DNA of 64,000 bases, from positions 930,001-994,000 of the forward strand of contig NZ_BSST01000001.1 in the NCBI RefSeq assembly GCF_030161395.1, in the 5' to 3' direction. The stretch comes from Thalassotalea insulae. Its GTDB lineage: Bacteria > Pseudomonadota > Gammaproteobacteria > Enterobacterales > Alteromonadaceae. This document shows, one piece after another, positions 19,374 to 27,501 of this stretch; within the stretch, counting starts at the first letter, position 1; the number at the start of each line of letters is the position of its first letter. Made by a program: the position numbers and the translations under genes. Under the pieces are notes generated by a model. The model did no database searches, had not been told where the DNA came from, and saw only the letters and a list, made by a program, of their open reading frames with translations.

Positions 19374-19676
19374 ATGCTTAGCTCACTTATTTTATCTTTA
19401 GTCATGAATGTTTCACCAGCTGCAAACGCTGAGGTAACTAGTTTAGATATTGAACAAGCATCAAAGCGTGGCCTTAGAATCAGCCAAGGTGTTGAATTAG
19501 AAAAAACATCAAAACGTGGTCTTAGAATCAGCCAAGGTGTTGAATTAGAAAAAGCATCAAAACGTGGTCTAAGAATCAGCCAAGGTGTTGAATTAGAAAA
19601 AGCATCGAAACGTGGTCTTAGAATCAGCCAAGGTGTTGAATTAGAAAAAGCATCAAAACGTGGTCTAAGAATCTAG
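19374..19676 (+). CDS. Small exported protein of 16-residue tandem repeats
   Basis: I do not recognise this 100-residue protein. Residues 1-19 look like a Sec signal peptide (cleavage after AANA), although the n-region has no Lys or Arg. The rest is four full copies and one half copy of a unit close to ASKRGLRISQGVELEK, ending exactly after GLRI. Each unit has a basic half (KRGLRIS), a QG turn and an acidic half (VELE), with alternating hydrophobics, which suggests a beta-hairpin that could stack with its neighbours; the Lys-Arg before each Gly also resembles a processing site. Only a few silent changes and one Ala/Thr change separate units. The ATG follows AAGGA at good spacing. A 35-codon gene follows 6 bases later. 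Possible roles (structural fibre, signal peptide, antimicrobial) are inference. Confidence 0.8.
   Translation: MLSSLILSLVMNVSPAANAEVTSLDIEQASKRGLRISQGVELEKTSKRGLRISQGVELEKASKRGLRISQGVELEKASKRGLRISQGVELEKASKRGLRI
19458..19673 (+). repeat. 48-base tandem repeat, 4.5 copies
   Basis: Units begin at 19458, 19506, 19554, 19602 and 19650 (the last is 24 bases before the TAG stop). They differ at a handful of positions, nearly all third-codon, so the array keeps frame and protein sequence. There are no spacers. Confidence 0.97.
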
Positions 19677-19682
19677 GAGCTA

Positions 19683-19790
19683 ATGATGATCAAATTATTA
19701 AAATCTATTTTTAGAACTGCACCGAAAGAAAATGAAATTGCCGCTAAAATTGAAATTAAAGAAATGCCTGCGAAATCTTTGTGGTCATAA
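19683..19790 (+). CDS. 35-residue small protein coupled to the repeat-peptide gene
   Basis: ATG ATG ATC AAA start, reading MMIKLLKSIFRT and ending MPAKSLWS before TAA. The ribosome site TAGGAG overlaps the stop codon of the repeat-peptide gene, so the two would be translationally coupled. The product has a short basic amphipathic N-terminus (LLKSIFR) and a charged, mostly Glu/Lys middle, with no membrane span. Function unknown; the coupling suggests a partner, chaperone or regulator of the repeat peptide. Confidence 0.55.
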   Translation: MMIKLLKSIFRTAPKENEIAAKIEIKEMPAKSLWS

Positions 19791-19877
19791 GCACAGGTGC
19801 TCGCTAATAAAATTTAACAATTAATCGCTACATGGATGTTAGCGGCTATATTATCAAAGAATAATTTAATGTATCAA

Positions 19878-20144
19878 TCAAGCGCGAAACATTAAATAAT
19901 CAAAACCAAACAATTGATTAACCTTCATTCGCTTCTTCATACAAAACATCGGCCACACTAACGGACCAAAGCATAATCCCGCAAATGCCCAGCGCTTACG
20001 ACCTAAACCATTAGATAACGCCTGACAATAAAAAAACAACGAGCAAAGACACGCTAACAACAGTACAAGCAACAGCATAATACTTAAACCAGACAGAATA
20101 AATTTAATGGCGCGCAATATAAATGAATTAGAGCTTTTATTCAA
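19878..20144 (-). CDS. Small hypothetical membrane protein
   Basis: 88 residues, not recognised. One long hydrophobic stretch (about residues 16-42, rich in Leu and Cys) is followed by GLGRKRWAFAGLCFGPLVWPMF, a second likely membrane-inserted segment, and a basic tail. The frame begins with TTG at 20144; no ATG lies upstream in frame and the ribosome site is weak, so the true start may be internal. It is separated from fadJ by a strong terminator, so it would need its own promoter in the 50 bases before it. Confidence 0.5.
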   Translation of the reverse strand: MNKSSNSFILRAIKFILSGLSIMLLLVLLLACLCSLFFYCQALSNGLGRKRWAFAGLCFGPLVWPMFCMKKRMKVNQLFGFDYLMFRA

Positions 20145-20193
20145 CAGTTTTAGAGTAAATATTCAACATCATTTAACTTGATATTAGCAGATA

Positions 20194-20223
20194 AAAAAAG
20201 AGGCAAACTATTGCCTCTTTTTT
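20194..20223 (-). terminator. Terminator after fadIJ
   Basis: Stem AAAAAAGAGGCAA / TTGCCTCTTTTTT with an ACTA loop, A/T runs on both flanks. It lies about 65 bases past the fadJ stop and insulates the small membrane-protein gene. Confidence 0.88.
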
Positions 20224-20286
20224 CTCATCAACTTGCCACTGGTAAGGCCAGCATTTGCCTTACTATCACTAATAAATTAACCCGGT

Positions 20287-22431
20287 TTAATCATAAAAGC
20301 GCTGGCCTTGCTCTGCCATATCAATTAATTTCTGGCACGGAGCAAATCGTTCATCAACTTCATGTTTCCATTGATTTAATCTCGCGACAATATGCTCAGC
20401 GCCAACTTGGTCAATATACCTAAATGGTCCACCTAAAAACGGCGGGAAGCCAATGCCAAAGATAGCGCCAATATCCCCATCCCTAGCATTACGAATAATG
20501 CCTTCATCTAAACATCGCACTGCTTCATTTAGCATCATGTATACACAGCGTAAGCTAATATCTTCAGCCGATAACTTTTCTGCCTTAGAAATACCAAGCA
20601 GCTGATAAACTGTTTCATCCACCTGCTTTTTCTTAGTGTTATACAAATAAAAGCCTTTTTTCGCTTTTTTACCTAACCGACCATCATCAATAAGTTTATT
20701 AAATGCCGCCGGTGGTGCAAAGCGCTCTCCTAACTCTGCTTGTAAAATAGGGCCTATCTTTGCGCCAATATCAATACCCACTTCATCAAGTAATTGCATT
20801 GGCCCGACAGGAAAGCCAAACTTGACTAAGGTTTTATCTATTTTCTCAACTGGCTCACCCGATAACAGTAATACAGCAGCTTCATTCATATAAGGCGCTA
20901 GAATACGATTAACATAAAAGCCCGCTTTATCTTTAACAACAATCGGCGTTTTTCCTTGTTTCTTCGCTAAAGCAACCGTTGTCGATATCGTCTGATCTGA
21001 TGTTTTTTCGTGAGCAATGATCTCAGCAAGCGGCATTTTATCTACCGGAGAAAAATAATGCAGACCAATAACATTTTCAGGCCGCTGAGCCTTTTCCGCT
21101 ATTTTACCAATTGGTAAACTGGAAGTATTACTGGCAAATATTGTTTGCTCGCTGCAATTTTCTTCAATATCCGCCACCATTTGCTGTTTTAGTGCTAAAT
21201 CTTCAAATACTGCCTCAATAACAACATCTGTATTTTTAAAGCCGGAATAATCCAGCGTTCCTGTGATCATCGACATTTGCTTTTGCATTTCACTTTTTTT
21301 GATAAAGCGACGTTTCACTTTTTTATTGAGTAAATCAAAACTGTATTTTAATGCGTGATGAATACCTTGATGAGCAATATCTTTGATTCGCACTGAAACA
21401 CCAGCTTTAGTAGCACTAACAAAAGCAATACCGCCCCCCATCAAGCCACCACCAAGCACAGCAACATTATTCACTGGCGCCGGTTCAACACCTTCAATGC
21501 CCTGCTCTTTCTTCATATCCGTGGTGGCAAAAAATATCTGGCGTAATTCTTTTGACACAGGTGTCATCACCAAATGACCAAAATGATCCGCTTCTAACTG
21601 ATAACCTTTAGCTGGCGATTGCTCAACACCTGTTCTGACACAGTCAATAATTTTTAGCGGCGCGGGATAATTTCCCTTAGTTTTCGAAAGTACGGTTTTA
21701 CACGCCTGAGTAAATACCAACTTACGACCAAAACTATTATTTTCTAATAGCTTACCTAACAAATTTAATTTCACTTTTGGATAACGAGGGGTTCCGCCTG
21801 TTACCTTACCCGATAGAATAAGTTTTTCCGCGACCTCAATTAATACACTTTCAGGCACAACCTCATGTACTAAACCTGCCTTAAGCGCTTGTTTGGCGCG
21901 AAGCTGTTTACCGGTAAGCATCATATCTAGTGCTTTTTGAATTCCTACTAATTTTGGTAATCGCTGCGTACCACCACTACCAGGTAACAAGCCAAGCTGA
22001 ACTTCGGGTAAGCCTAATGCGGTTTTAGCATTGTCACTACAAACCCGCGCATGACAAGCCATAGCCAGCTCCAGTCCGCCTCCTAAACAAGCCCCATTAA
22101 TCGCAGCAACCACAGGAATTGCTAAATTTTCCAGCTGAGCAAAAATCATTTGCCCTTGCCTAGATAATGCTGTTGCTTCTTCAGCACTTTGGCAACTTGC
22201 CAGCATATTAATGTCAGCACCGGCGACAAAAGAGTCTTTTTTACCACTGATTAAAACTACGCCACGTAAACTGCTATCTTGCTTAATATCACTAAGTACC
22301 TGAGCAATTTCCTCAGCAAACTCAGCTTTTAAGGTGTTCATAGTTTCGCCAGCAACATCCATAATTAAGTGTGCTATGTCATTTTCCTGACGCACTAAGG
22401 TAAATGTATTTTGTGATTGAACATTAGCCAT
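20287..22431 (-). CDS. fadJ: Fatty acid oxidation complex alpha subunit FadJ
   Basis: Bifunctional enoyl-CoA hydratase/3-hydroxyacyl-CoA dehydrogenase. The N-terminal crotonase half has [15 protein letters not shown] and [13 protein letters not shown] with the two catalytic Glu regions; the C-terminal half has the NAD motif [19 protein letters not shown], and the [13 protein letters not shown] block with the catalytic His. At 714 residues it equals E. coli FadJ. Its start overlaps the fadI stop by one base. With fadI it forms the FadIJ branch that E. coli uses anaerobically. Confidence 0.95.
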   Translation of the reverse strand: MANVQSQNTFTLVRQENDIAHLIMDVAGETMNTLKAEFAEEIAQVLSDIKQDSSLRGVVLISGKKDSFVAGADINMLASCQSAEEATALSRQGQMIFAQLENLAIPVVAAINGACLGGGLELAMACHARVCSDNAKTALGLPEVQLGLLPGSGGTQRLPKLVGIQKALDMMLTGKQLRAKQALKAGLVHEVVPESVLIEVAEKLILSGKVTGGTPRYPKVKLNLLGKLLENNSFGRKLVFTQACKTVLSKTKGNYPAPLKIIDCVRTGVEQSPAKGYQLEADHFGHLVMTPVSKELRQIFFATTDMKKEQGIEGVEPAPVNNVAVLGGGLMGGGIAFVSATKAGVSVRIKDIAHQGIHHALKYSFDLLNKKVKRRFIKKSEMQKQMSMITGTLDYSGFKNTDVVIEAVFEDLALKQQMVADIEENCSEQTIFASNTSSLPIGKIAEKAQRPENVIGLHYFSPVDKMPLAEIIAHEKTSDQTISTTVALAKKQGKTPIVVKDKAGFYVNRILAPYMNEAAVLLLSGEPVEKIDKTLVKFGFPVGPMQLLDEVGIDIGAKIGPILQAELGERFAPPAAFNKLIDDGRLGKKAKKGFYLYNTKKKQVDETVYQLLGISKAEKLSAEDISLRCVYMMLNEAVRCLDEGIIRNARDGDIGAIFGIGFPPFLGGPFRYIDQVGAEHIVARLNQWKHEVDERFAPCQKLIDMAEQGQRFYD

Positions 22432-23735
22432 TAGTCAGTCTCCACTATCATTGCTGCGCCTAATCCACCAGCTGCACAGGCAGTTGTTAAACCAATACCA
22501 CCGCCACGGCGTTTTAATTCATTAAGTGTTTGCACAATTAATCGTGTGCCAGTCGCTGCAAATGGATGGCCATAAGCCAACGAACCGCCCATGACATTAA
22601 ATTTATCCATATCGATTTCACCAATTGCCTTATCGCGACCTAAGTTTTCTTTGGCAAACTTATCACTCGCAAACATCTTCATATTCGCTAATGCCTGAGC
22701 AGCAAATGCTTCATGCATTTCAATTAAATCCAAGTCTTTCAATTCTAAACCCGCGCGTTTTAATGCTAATGGTGTCGCGTAACTTGGCCCCATTAACATA
22801 TCTTGCCAAACGTCGATAGCGGCAAAGCCATAACTACGAATATAACCTAATGGTTGATAACCTAATTCTTTCGCTCGACCTTCCCGCATAATCAATACCG
22901 CTGACGCACCATCGGTTAACGCGGTACTATTGGCTGCAGTCACTGTGCCGTGTTTGCGATCAAATACCGGGCGCAGTTTCTCATAGCCCGCTAATTCTGA
23001 ATTTTCACGAATACAGTTATCTTTATCGATAAATGACTTATAAGGTTCAACATGTGCTGCCATCACCTCGTCAGCTAATTTTCCTTGCTGCCACGACTGA
23101 GTAGCTAAAGTATGAGAGCGGTGCGCTAGCTCATCCTGTGCCTGACGACTAATGCCATGAGTTTTTGCCATCTGCTCAGCCGTTTGTCCCATAGATAAGC
23201 CCGTAGAATATTCAGCAACCGCAGGAGGTACTGGTAATATATCTTTAAACTTTAAGCCTTTTATCAGCGACAGTTTTTGACCGAATGTTTTCGCTTTACT
23301 TAAATCCAATAAAGTGCGGGCAAACTTTTTCGACACCCCTATTGGCGCCACGGAAGAAGAGTCGGCACCACCAGCAACACCAACATCGATAAAGCCTGCC
23401 ATAATCGACTCTGCAATATTTACAGTCGATTGAAAACTGGTTGCACAAGCACGCGATACACTATACGCATCGGTATGAACATTCATACCTGTGCCAAGCA
23501 CAATTTCACGGGCTATATTGGGCGCTTCTGGCATTTGCACCACCTGACCAAAAACCAGTTGCTGAACAATTGCTGGATCAACATCATGCTTTTTCAGCAA
23601 CTCGTTAACCACTAGCTTGCCTAAATCGACCGCCGGTACCCCATGAAACGCCGTAGCCTGTTTCGCAAAAGGCGTACGCAGGCCAGCAACAATAGCAATA
23701 CGTTCGCCACTTGCTGTGTGTAATTTATTGGTCAT
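22431..23735 (-). CDS. fadI: Acetyl-CoA C-acyltransferase FadI (3-ketoacyl-CoA thiolase)
   Basis: Thiolase that cleaves 3-ketoacyl-CoA in beta-oxidation, beta subunit of the FadIJ complex. The nucleophilic Cys is in [10 protein letters not shown], and the C-terminal thiolase motifs are [17 protein letters not shown] and [13 protein letters not shown]. Length 434 (E. coli FadI 436). The ATG overlaps the stop of a six-codon mini-frame with the same first four codons, and a GGTC-GACC palindrome lies about 30 bases upstream. Confidence 0.95.
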   Translation of the reverse strand: MTNKLHTASGERIAIVAGLRTPFAKQATAFHGVPAVDLGKLVVNELLKKHDVDPAIVQQLVFGQVVQMPEAPNIAREIVLGTGMNVHTDAYSVSRACATSFQSTVNIAESIMAGFIDVGVAGGADSSSVAPIGVSKKFARTLLDLSKAKTFGQKLSLIKGLKFKDILPVPPAVAEYSTGLSMGQTAEQMAKTHGISRQAQDELAHRSHTLATQSWQQGKLADEVMAAHVEPYKSFIDKDNCIRENSELAGYEKLRPVFDRKHGTVTAANSTALTDGASAVLIMREGRAKELGYQPLGYIRSYGFAAIDVWQDMLMGPSYATPLALKRAGLELKDLDLIEMHEAFAAQALANMKMFASDKFAKENLGRDKAIGEIDMDKFNVMGGSLAYGHPFAATGTRLIVQTLNELKRRGGGIGLTTACAAGGLGAAMIVETD

Positions 23736-23755
23736 TACTTATCCTTATTGGTCAT
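23735..23755 (-). other. Six-codon leader frame duplicating the fadI start
   Basis: ATG ACC AAT AAG GAT AAG TAA encodes MTNKDK. Its stop overlaps the fadI ATG (TAATG) and its first four codons encode the same MTNK as the fadI start. The AAGGAT inside it is the fadI ribosome site. It may be a local duplication or a translated leader. Confidence 0.4.
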
Positions 23756-23766
23756 TATAATTACCC

Positions 23767-23791
23767 AACAAAGAGGTCAGACCTCTTTGTT
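23767..23791. promoter_or_regulatory. Palindrome upstream of fadI, possible fatty-acid regulator site
   Basis: AACAAAGAGGTC and GACCTCTTTGTT flank one A: a 25-base perfect palindrome. Its core GGTCnGACC matches the centre of E. coli FadR operators, and it lies about 31 bases before fadI. A T run on the + side also allows a + strand terminator, but no + gene lies upstream of it. Confidence 0.45.
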
Positions 23792-23922
23792 TTTTTCCTC
23801 ATTCTACCGTGTAAAACAGATAATTCAACTTAATCGACAGTTTCTCTGTCCGCTTTGTGTTATTAGTAACGGCATTATTTCGCAAGCAATCGTTAAACTT
23901 TACTACAAATAATCTTTAGCCC

Positions 23923-23952
23923 TTGCATTTAAAAACTTGAACCATATATAAA
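23923..23952 (+). promoter_or_regulatory. Candidate promoter for the moxR-bat operon
   Basis: TTGCAT (23923-23928) and TATAAA (23947-23952) are 18 bases apart; an overlapping TATATA gives a 16-base spacer. It lies about 58 bases before the moxR ATG. Confidence 0.45.
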
Positions 23953-24009
23953 TGCATAGGTCGAAACCCTGTAAATAACAAACTATTAACAATAAGAACG
24001 TATCTAATT

Positions 24010-24966
24010 ATGGCAATTGAATCTTTTTCTTCGCTTAAAGAGCACTTATCAAATCAAATCATTGGTCAAACCGCATTAGTTGAAAACTTATTAATAGCCT
24101 TGTTAGCTAATGGTCATTTAATTGTAGAAGGGCCTCCAGGATTAGCAAAAACTCGGGCAGTTAATGCCTTAGCCGATGGACTAGAAGCCGATTTTCATCG
24201 TATTCAGTTTACCCCTGATTTGTTACCGGCAGATTTAACCGGTACGGATATTTATCGCCCAGAAGACGGCAGTTTCGTCTTTCAGTCAGGACCATTATTT
24301 AGAAACTTGGTGTTAGCCGATGAAATTAACCGTGCACCGGCAAAGGTACAATCCGCTCTCTTAGAGGCAATGGCTGAAGGTCAAATCACGGTTGGTCGCA
24401 AAACTTATCCTTTACCTGAACTATTTTTAGTGATGGCAACGCAAAACCCTATTGAGCAAGAAGGTACTTATCCACTACCAGAAGCACAGCTTGACCGCTT
24501 TTTAATGCATGTTGAAATTGACTACCCGGATGCCGCCAGTGAACTGGAAATTTTAAAATTAAATCGTGGTGAAGCACTCCATCAGGAAAAACCAAACATC
24601 AGTGAAATATCTCAAGCAGATATTTTCGCCGCACGCGAAAAAGTGATGAACATTCATATGGCACCAGCCATTGAAAATTATATTGTCGACCTTATTATGG
24701 CAACCCGTCAGCCGGAAAAATACGATGATAAACTCAAGCTATGGTTAGCTTATGGTGCAAGCCCTCGTGCAACCATTGCCTTAGATCGCTGTGCCCGTGC
24801 CCGTGCCTGGTTACATGGCAGAGATTTTGTTGGCCCTGAAGATGTACAAGCGGTATTTCATAACGTGCTTCGTCACCGTATATTATTAACGTATCAAGCA
24901 GAAGCTGAAGGTATCACTACCAATCAATTGCTTGATCATTTATTAAGTTTAGTTGCTGTTTCTTAA
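24010..24966 (+). CDS. MoxR family AAA+ ATPase
   Basis: 318-residue AAA+ chaperone-like ATPase. Walker A GPPGLAKT is at residues 41-48, Walker B is VLADEINRAP, sensor 1 is in MATQNPIEQEGTYPLPEAQLDRF, and the C-terminal AAA lid has ARAWLHGRDFVGPEDVQAV. MoxR proteins work with von Willebrand factor A proteins to mature or activate partners, and here it heads the operon of DUF58 and Bat proteins. A 12-base gap leads to the DUF58 gene. Confidence 0.95.
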   Translation: MAIESFSSLKEHLSNQIIGQTALVENLLIALLANGHLIVEGPPGLAKTRAVNALADGLEADFHRIQFTPDLLPADLTGTDIYRPEDGSFVFQSGPLFRNLVLADEINRAPAKVQSALLEAMAEGQITVGRKTYPLPELFLVMATQNPIEQEGTYPLPEAQLDRFLMHVEIDYPDAASELEILKLNRGEALHQEKPNISEISQADIFAAREKVMNIHMAPAIENYIVDLIMATRQPEKYDDKLKLWLAYGASPRATIALDRCARARAWLHGRDFVGPEDVQAVFHNVLRHRILLTYQAEAEGITTNQLLDHLLSLVAVS

Positions 24967-24974
24967 CTTTAGTT

Positions 24975-25979
24975 ATGTGGTTAAAACAAACGACAGAAAA
25001 ACAACAAACTTCTCCAGTTAAGTTACTTGAAAAAGTCGCATCAACTGGTATCAGCTTATCGATAAATGAGTTGATCCAATATCAAAACAAAGCGTCTTTG
25101 ATCAACCTAACTGCTGCCAAAAACCTCAAAGGCCAGATGAGCGGAAACTATCTGGCACGTACAAAAGGCAGAGGTATGGAGTTTGATGAGGTACGCCATT
25201 ATCAAAATGGTGATGATATTAGGGCGATTGACTGGCGAGTTACTGCTCGCACCGGTAAAACTCACACTAAGTTGTTTCGCGAAGAAGTTGAGCGCCCAGT
25301 ACTGATCGCAACCGATCTCAGCACCAATATGCTGTTCGGTAGTCAGCTATTATTTAAGTCAGTGCAGGCCGCTCATCTGGCAGCATTAGTTGCCTGGCAT
25401 GCTAAAGGACGAGGCGATCGCATTGGCGGTATTGTCTTTAATCAGTTTCAGCATGCCGAGTTAAAACCGAGAAGCCGAAAACAAGGGGTATTACATTACC
25501 TGCACGCCTTGCAAACTTGTCATCAGGTCAGCGAAAGCAATATGCAAACTCAGCTGGATGAAGCAGCTAATCAACTGGCATTTGAACAAAATTGTCTGCG
25601 CTTACGCCAACTTTCACGCCCTGGCAGTCTGGTTTATTTGCTCACTGATGGCCATCATATAAGTAGCGAGGCGATACGACATTTAACCTATATCACTCGT
25701 CATTGTGAATTAGTGGTATGCTTAATTTCAGATCCTTTAGAAACTGAGCTGCCCCAATGTAGCCAAAAAATCAATGTCAGTATCACCGACGGCCGGCAAA
25801 AGCAGCAGCTGACCTTAGGTGATGAAAAAACCGCACGACATTATCATCAACAGGCGCTTGCCTTTATCAATCAAAAAGAACAATTGTTGGAGAAAGCTGG
25901 AGCTCGCTTGTTGCATTTTAGTGCCGGTGAATTACTCGAAGAACAAATTAAAAACGGAGTTGCCCCATGGATCCGTTAA
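24975..25979 (+). CDS. DUF58 domain protein of the bat operon
   Basis: 334 residues; the DUF58 hallmark GRGMEFDEVRHYQNGDD-RAIDWRVTARTGKTHTK lies near residues 65-100, followed by a VWA-like fold (LIATDLSTNMLFG). It lacks the N-terminal membrane helices of longer DUF58 proteins and should be cytosolic, the usual form next to MoxR in Bat operons. Role: presumed adaptor between MoxR and the membrane Bat proteins. Overlaps the next gene by 13 bases. Confidence 0.92.
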   Translation: MWLKQTTEKQQTSPVKLLEKVASTGISLSINELIQYQNKASLINLTAAKNLKGQMSGNYLARTKGRGMEFDEVRHYQNGDDIRAIDWRVTARTGKTHTKLFREEVERPVLIATDLSTNMLFGSQLLFKSVQAAHLAALVAWHAKGRGDRIGGIVFNQFQHAELKPRSRKQGVLHYLHALQTCHQVSESNMQTQLDEAANQLAFEQNCLRLRQLSRPGSLVYLLTDGHHISSEAIRHLTYITRHCELVVCLISDPLETELPQCSQKINVSITDGRQKQQLTLGDEKTARHYHQQALAFINQKEQLLEKAGARLLHFSAGELLEEQIKNGVAPWIR

Positions 25980-26482
25980 GCCAATTAAAAGATATTCATT
26001 TACCCGAACAAATTAATAACTATCCACTCGCTTACGGTTGGTGGATGCTGGCACTAGTTATTGTAGTTATATCGATATTATTAGTGCGTCTTTGGCTAAT
26101 AAAACGAAAATTAAACAAAGCAAAAAAGCAAGCATTAGCCTATTTAGCTTCAGAACAACTTCAGCCACAGCAAATAATCGCGATACTGAAATGGGCATGT
26201 CTGCAATATTTTCCGCGTCAGCAGGTAGCTGCATTACATAGTGATAAGTTAATCACATTCTTCATACAGCAGTTGCCGGAAAAATCACAACAAGCGACAT
26301 TTACTCAGGTATTAAGGCAAGCGATTTTACACCAGTATCAGGCACCATCACCTGAAGATACTTGTGATGTAGAAAAGTTAAAAAATGCAGCCAGACAATG
26401 GTTGACATTAGCGCTTGCGCCAAATAAAAAACAACGTTCAGTGATTAATGATAACTACCATCAGCAGGAGGTTAAGCAATGA
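25967..26482 (+). CDS. DUF4381 membrane protein of the bat operon
   Basis: 171 residues; starts MDPLSQLKDIHLPEQI, which is the DUF4381 N-terminus, then one membrane helix (about residues 24-43, WWMLALVIVVISILLVRLW) and a cytoplasmic helical tail. The ATG follows GGAG at 8 bases. Overlaps DUF58 by 13 bases and batA by 4 (ATGA), so translation is coupled. Molecular function is not known. Confidence 0.88.
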   Translation: MDPLSQLKDIHLPEQINNYPLAYGWWMLALVIVVISILLVRLWLIKRKLNKAKKQALAYLASEQLQPQQIIAILKWACLQYFPRQQVAALHSDKLITFFIQQLPEKSQQATFTQVLRQAILHQYQAPSPEDTCDVEKLKNAARQWLTLALAPNKKQRSVINDNYHQQEVKQ

Positions 26483-27501
26483 TAGAACTTGCTTTACCTT
26501 GGATATTAATCGCCTTGCCATTACCGATTCTTGTTTATTGGCTACCAGCAAAGGCTAACAATGAAGCCGCGCCATTAAAAATGCCAACGCTAGTACAAGG
26601 TTTACATAGCAAAGAAGTTGGTAACGCTGCTCAGAAAACACCTAAATCTTTACTCGCCGGCATCTGGCTCCTATTAGTAATTGCCGCCAGTCAACCCCAA
26701 TGGCTTGGTGATGCCGTCAATATCCCTACTCAAGGCCGAGAAATGATGCTCGCCGTTGATTTATCCGGCAGTATGCAAGTAGAAGATATGAGCCTAAACG
26801 GCTCAAGCGTCAACCGTTTAGAAATGCTAAAGGTATTGCTCGGTGAATTTATTGAACGCCGAGTCGGTGACCGTCTCGGCTTGATCTTATTTGGTGACGA
26901 TGCCTATATGCAAACACCAATGACGTTTGATCGTAAAACCGTGAAACAAATGCTTGATGAAACCGTATTAGGCTTAGTTGGTAAACAAACGGCAATAGGC
27001 GATGCCATCGCACTTGCAGTTAAACGTTTTGATGAAAAGAAAGAATCTAACCGGGTATTATTACTGCTAACCGACGGACAAAATACCGCAGGTAAAATAA
27101 CTCCGGATCAAGCGCTAGAATTAGCTGTGGCTAAAGATGTTACCATCTACTCGATCGGCATCGGTGCCGATGTCATGATCCAGCAATCGCTATTTGGTAA
27201 ACGCCGGGTCAACCCATCCAGTGAACTGGATGAAGCATCCTTAACCCGTCTGGCAGAACAAACTGGCGGTCAATATTTTCGCGCCCGCAGCAGTGAAGAC
27301 ATGAGCGAAATTTATCAATTATTAGACAACTTAGAACCAGTGGAGCAAGAACAGCAACAAATGCGACCGTTAACCGCATTGTTCTATTATCCTTTAGCAC
27401 TGGCATTAGTGCTGGCATTTTCATTTTTAGTGCTCAAAAGCCTGCCTTATTTATTGCCAGCAAAAAATCAAAATCATTCATTAGGTGGTAAGCATGGCTG
27501 A
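26479..27501 (+). CDS. batA: BatA-type von Willebrand factor A membrane protein
   Basis: 340 residues with membrane helices at both ends (about 5-23 and 305-327) and a VWA domain between them. The MIDAS motif DLSGS is at residues 94-98, with the later threonine and aspartate regions (QTPMTFDR and LLTDGQNTAG) conserved, so metal binding looks intact. Bat proteins are linked to aerotolerance in Bacteroides and stress survival in other bacteria. A strong AGGAGG site precedes the start. Overlaps the next gene by 8 bases. Confidence 0.92.
   Translation: MIELALPWILIALPLPILVYWLPAKANNEAAPLKMPTLVQGLHSKEVGNAAQKTPKSLLAGIWLLLVIAASQPQWLGDAVNIPTQGREMMLAVDLSGSMQVEDMSLNGSSVNRLEMLKVLLGEFIERRVGDRLGLILFGDDAYMQTPMTFDRKTVKQMLDETVLGLVGKQTAIGDAIALAVKRFDEKKESNRVLLLLTDGQNTAGKITPDQALELAVAKDVTIYSIGIGADVMIQQSLFGKRRVNPSSELDEASLTRLAEQTGGQYFRARSSEDMSEIYQLLDNLEPVEQEQQQMRPLTALFYYPLALALVLAFSFLVLKSLPYLLPAKNQNHSLGGKHG

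Noticed and set aside
19458..19676. Tandem repeats considered as a CRISPR array
   Set aside because: Units are contiguous without spacers, stay in frame and encode a protein.
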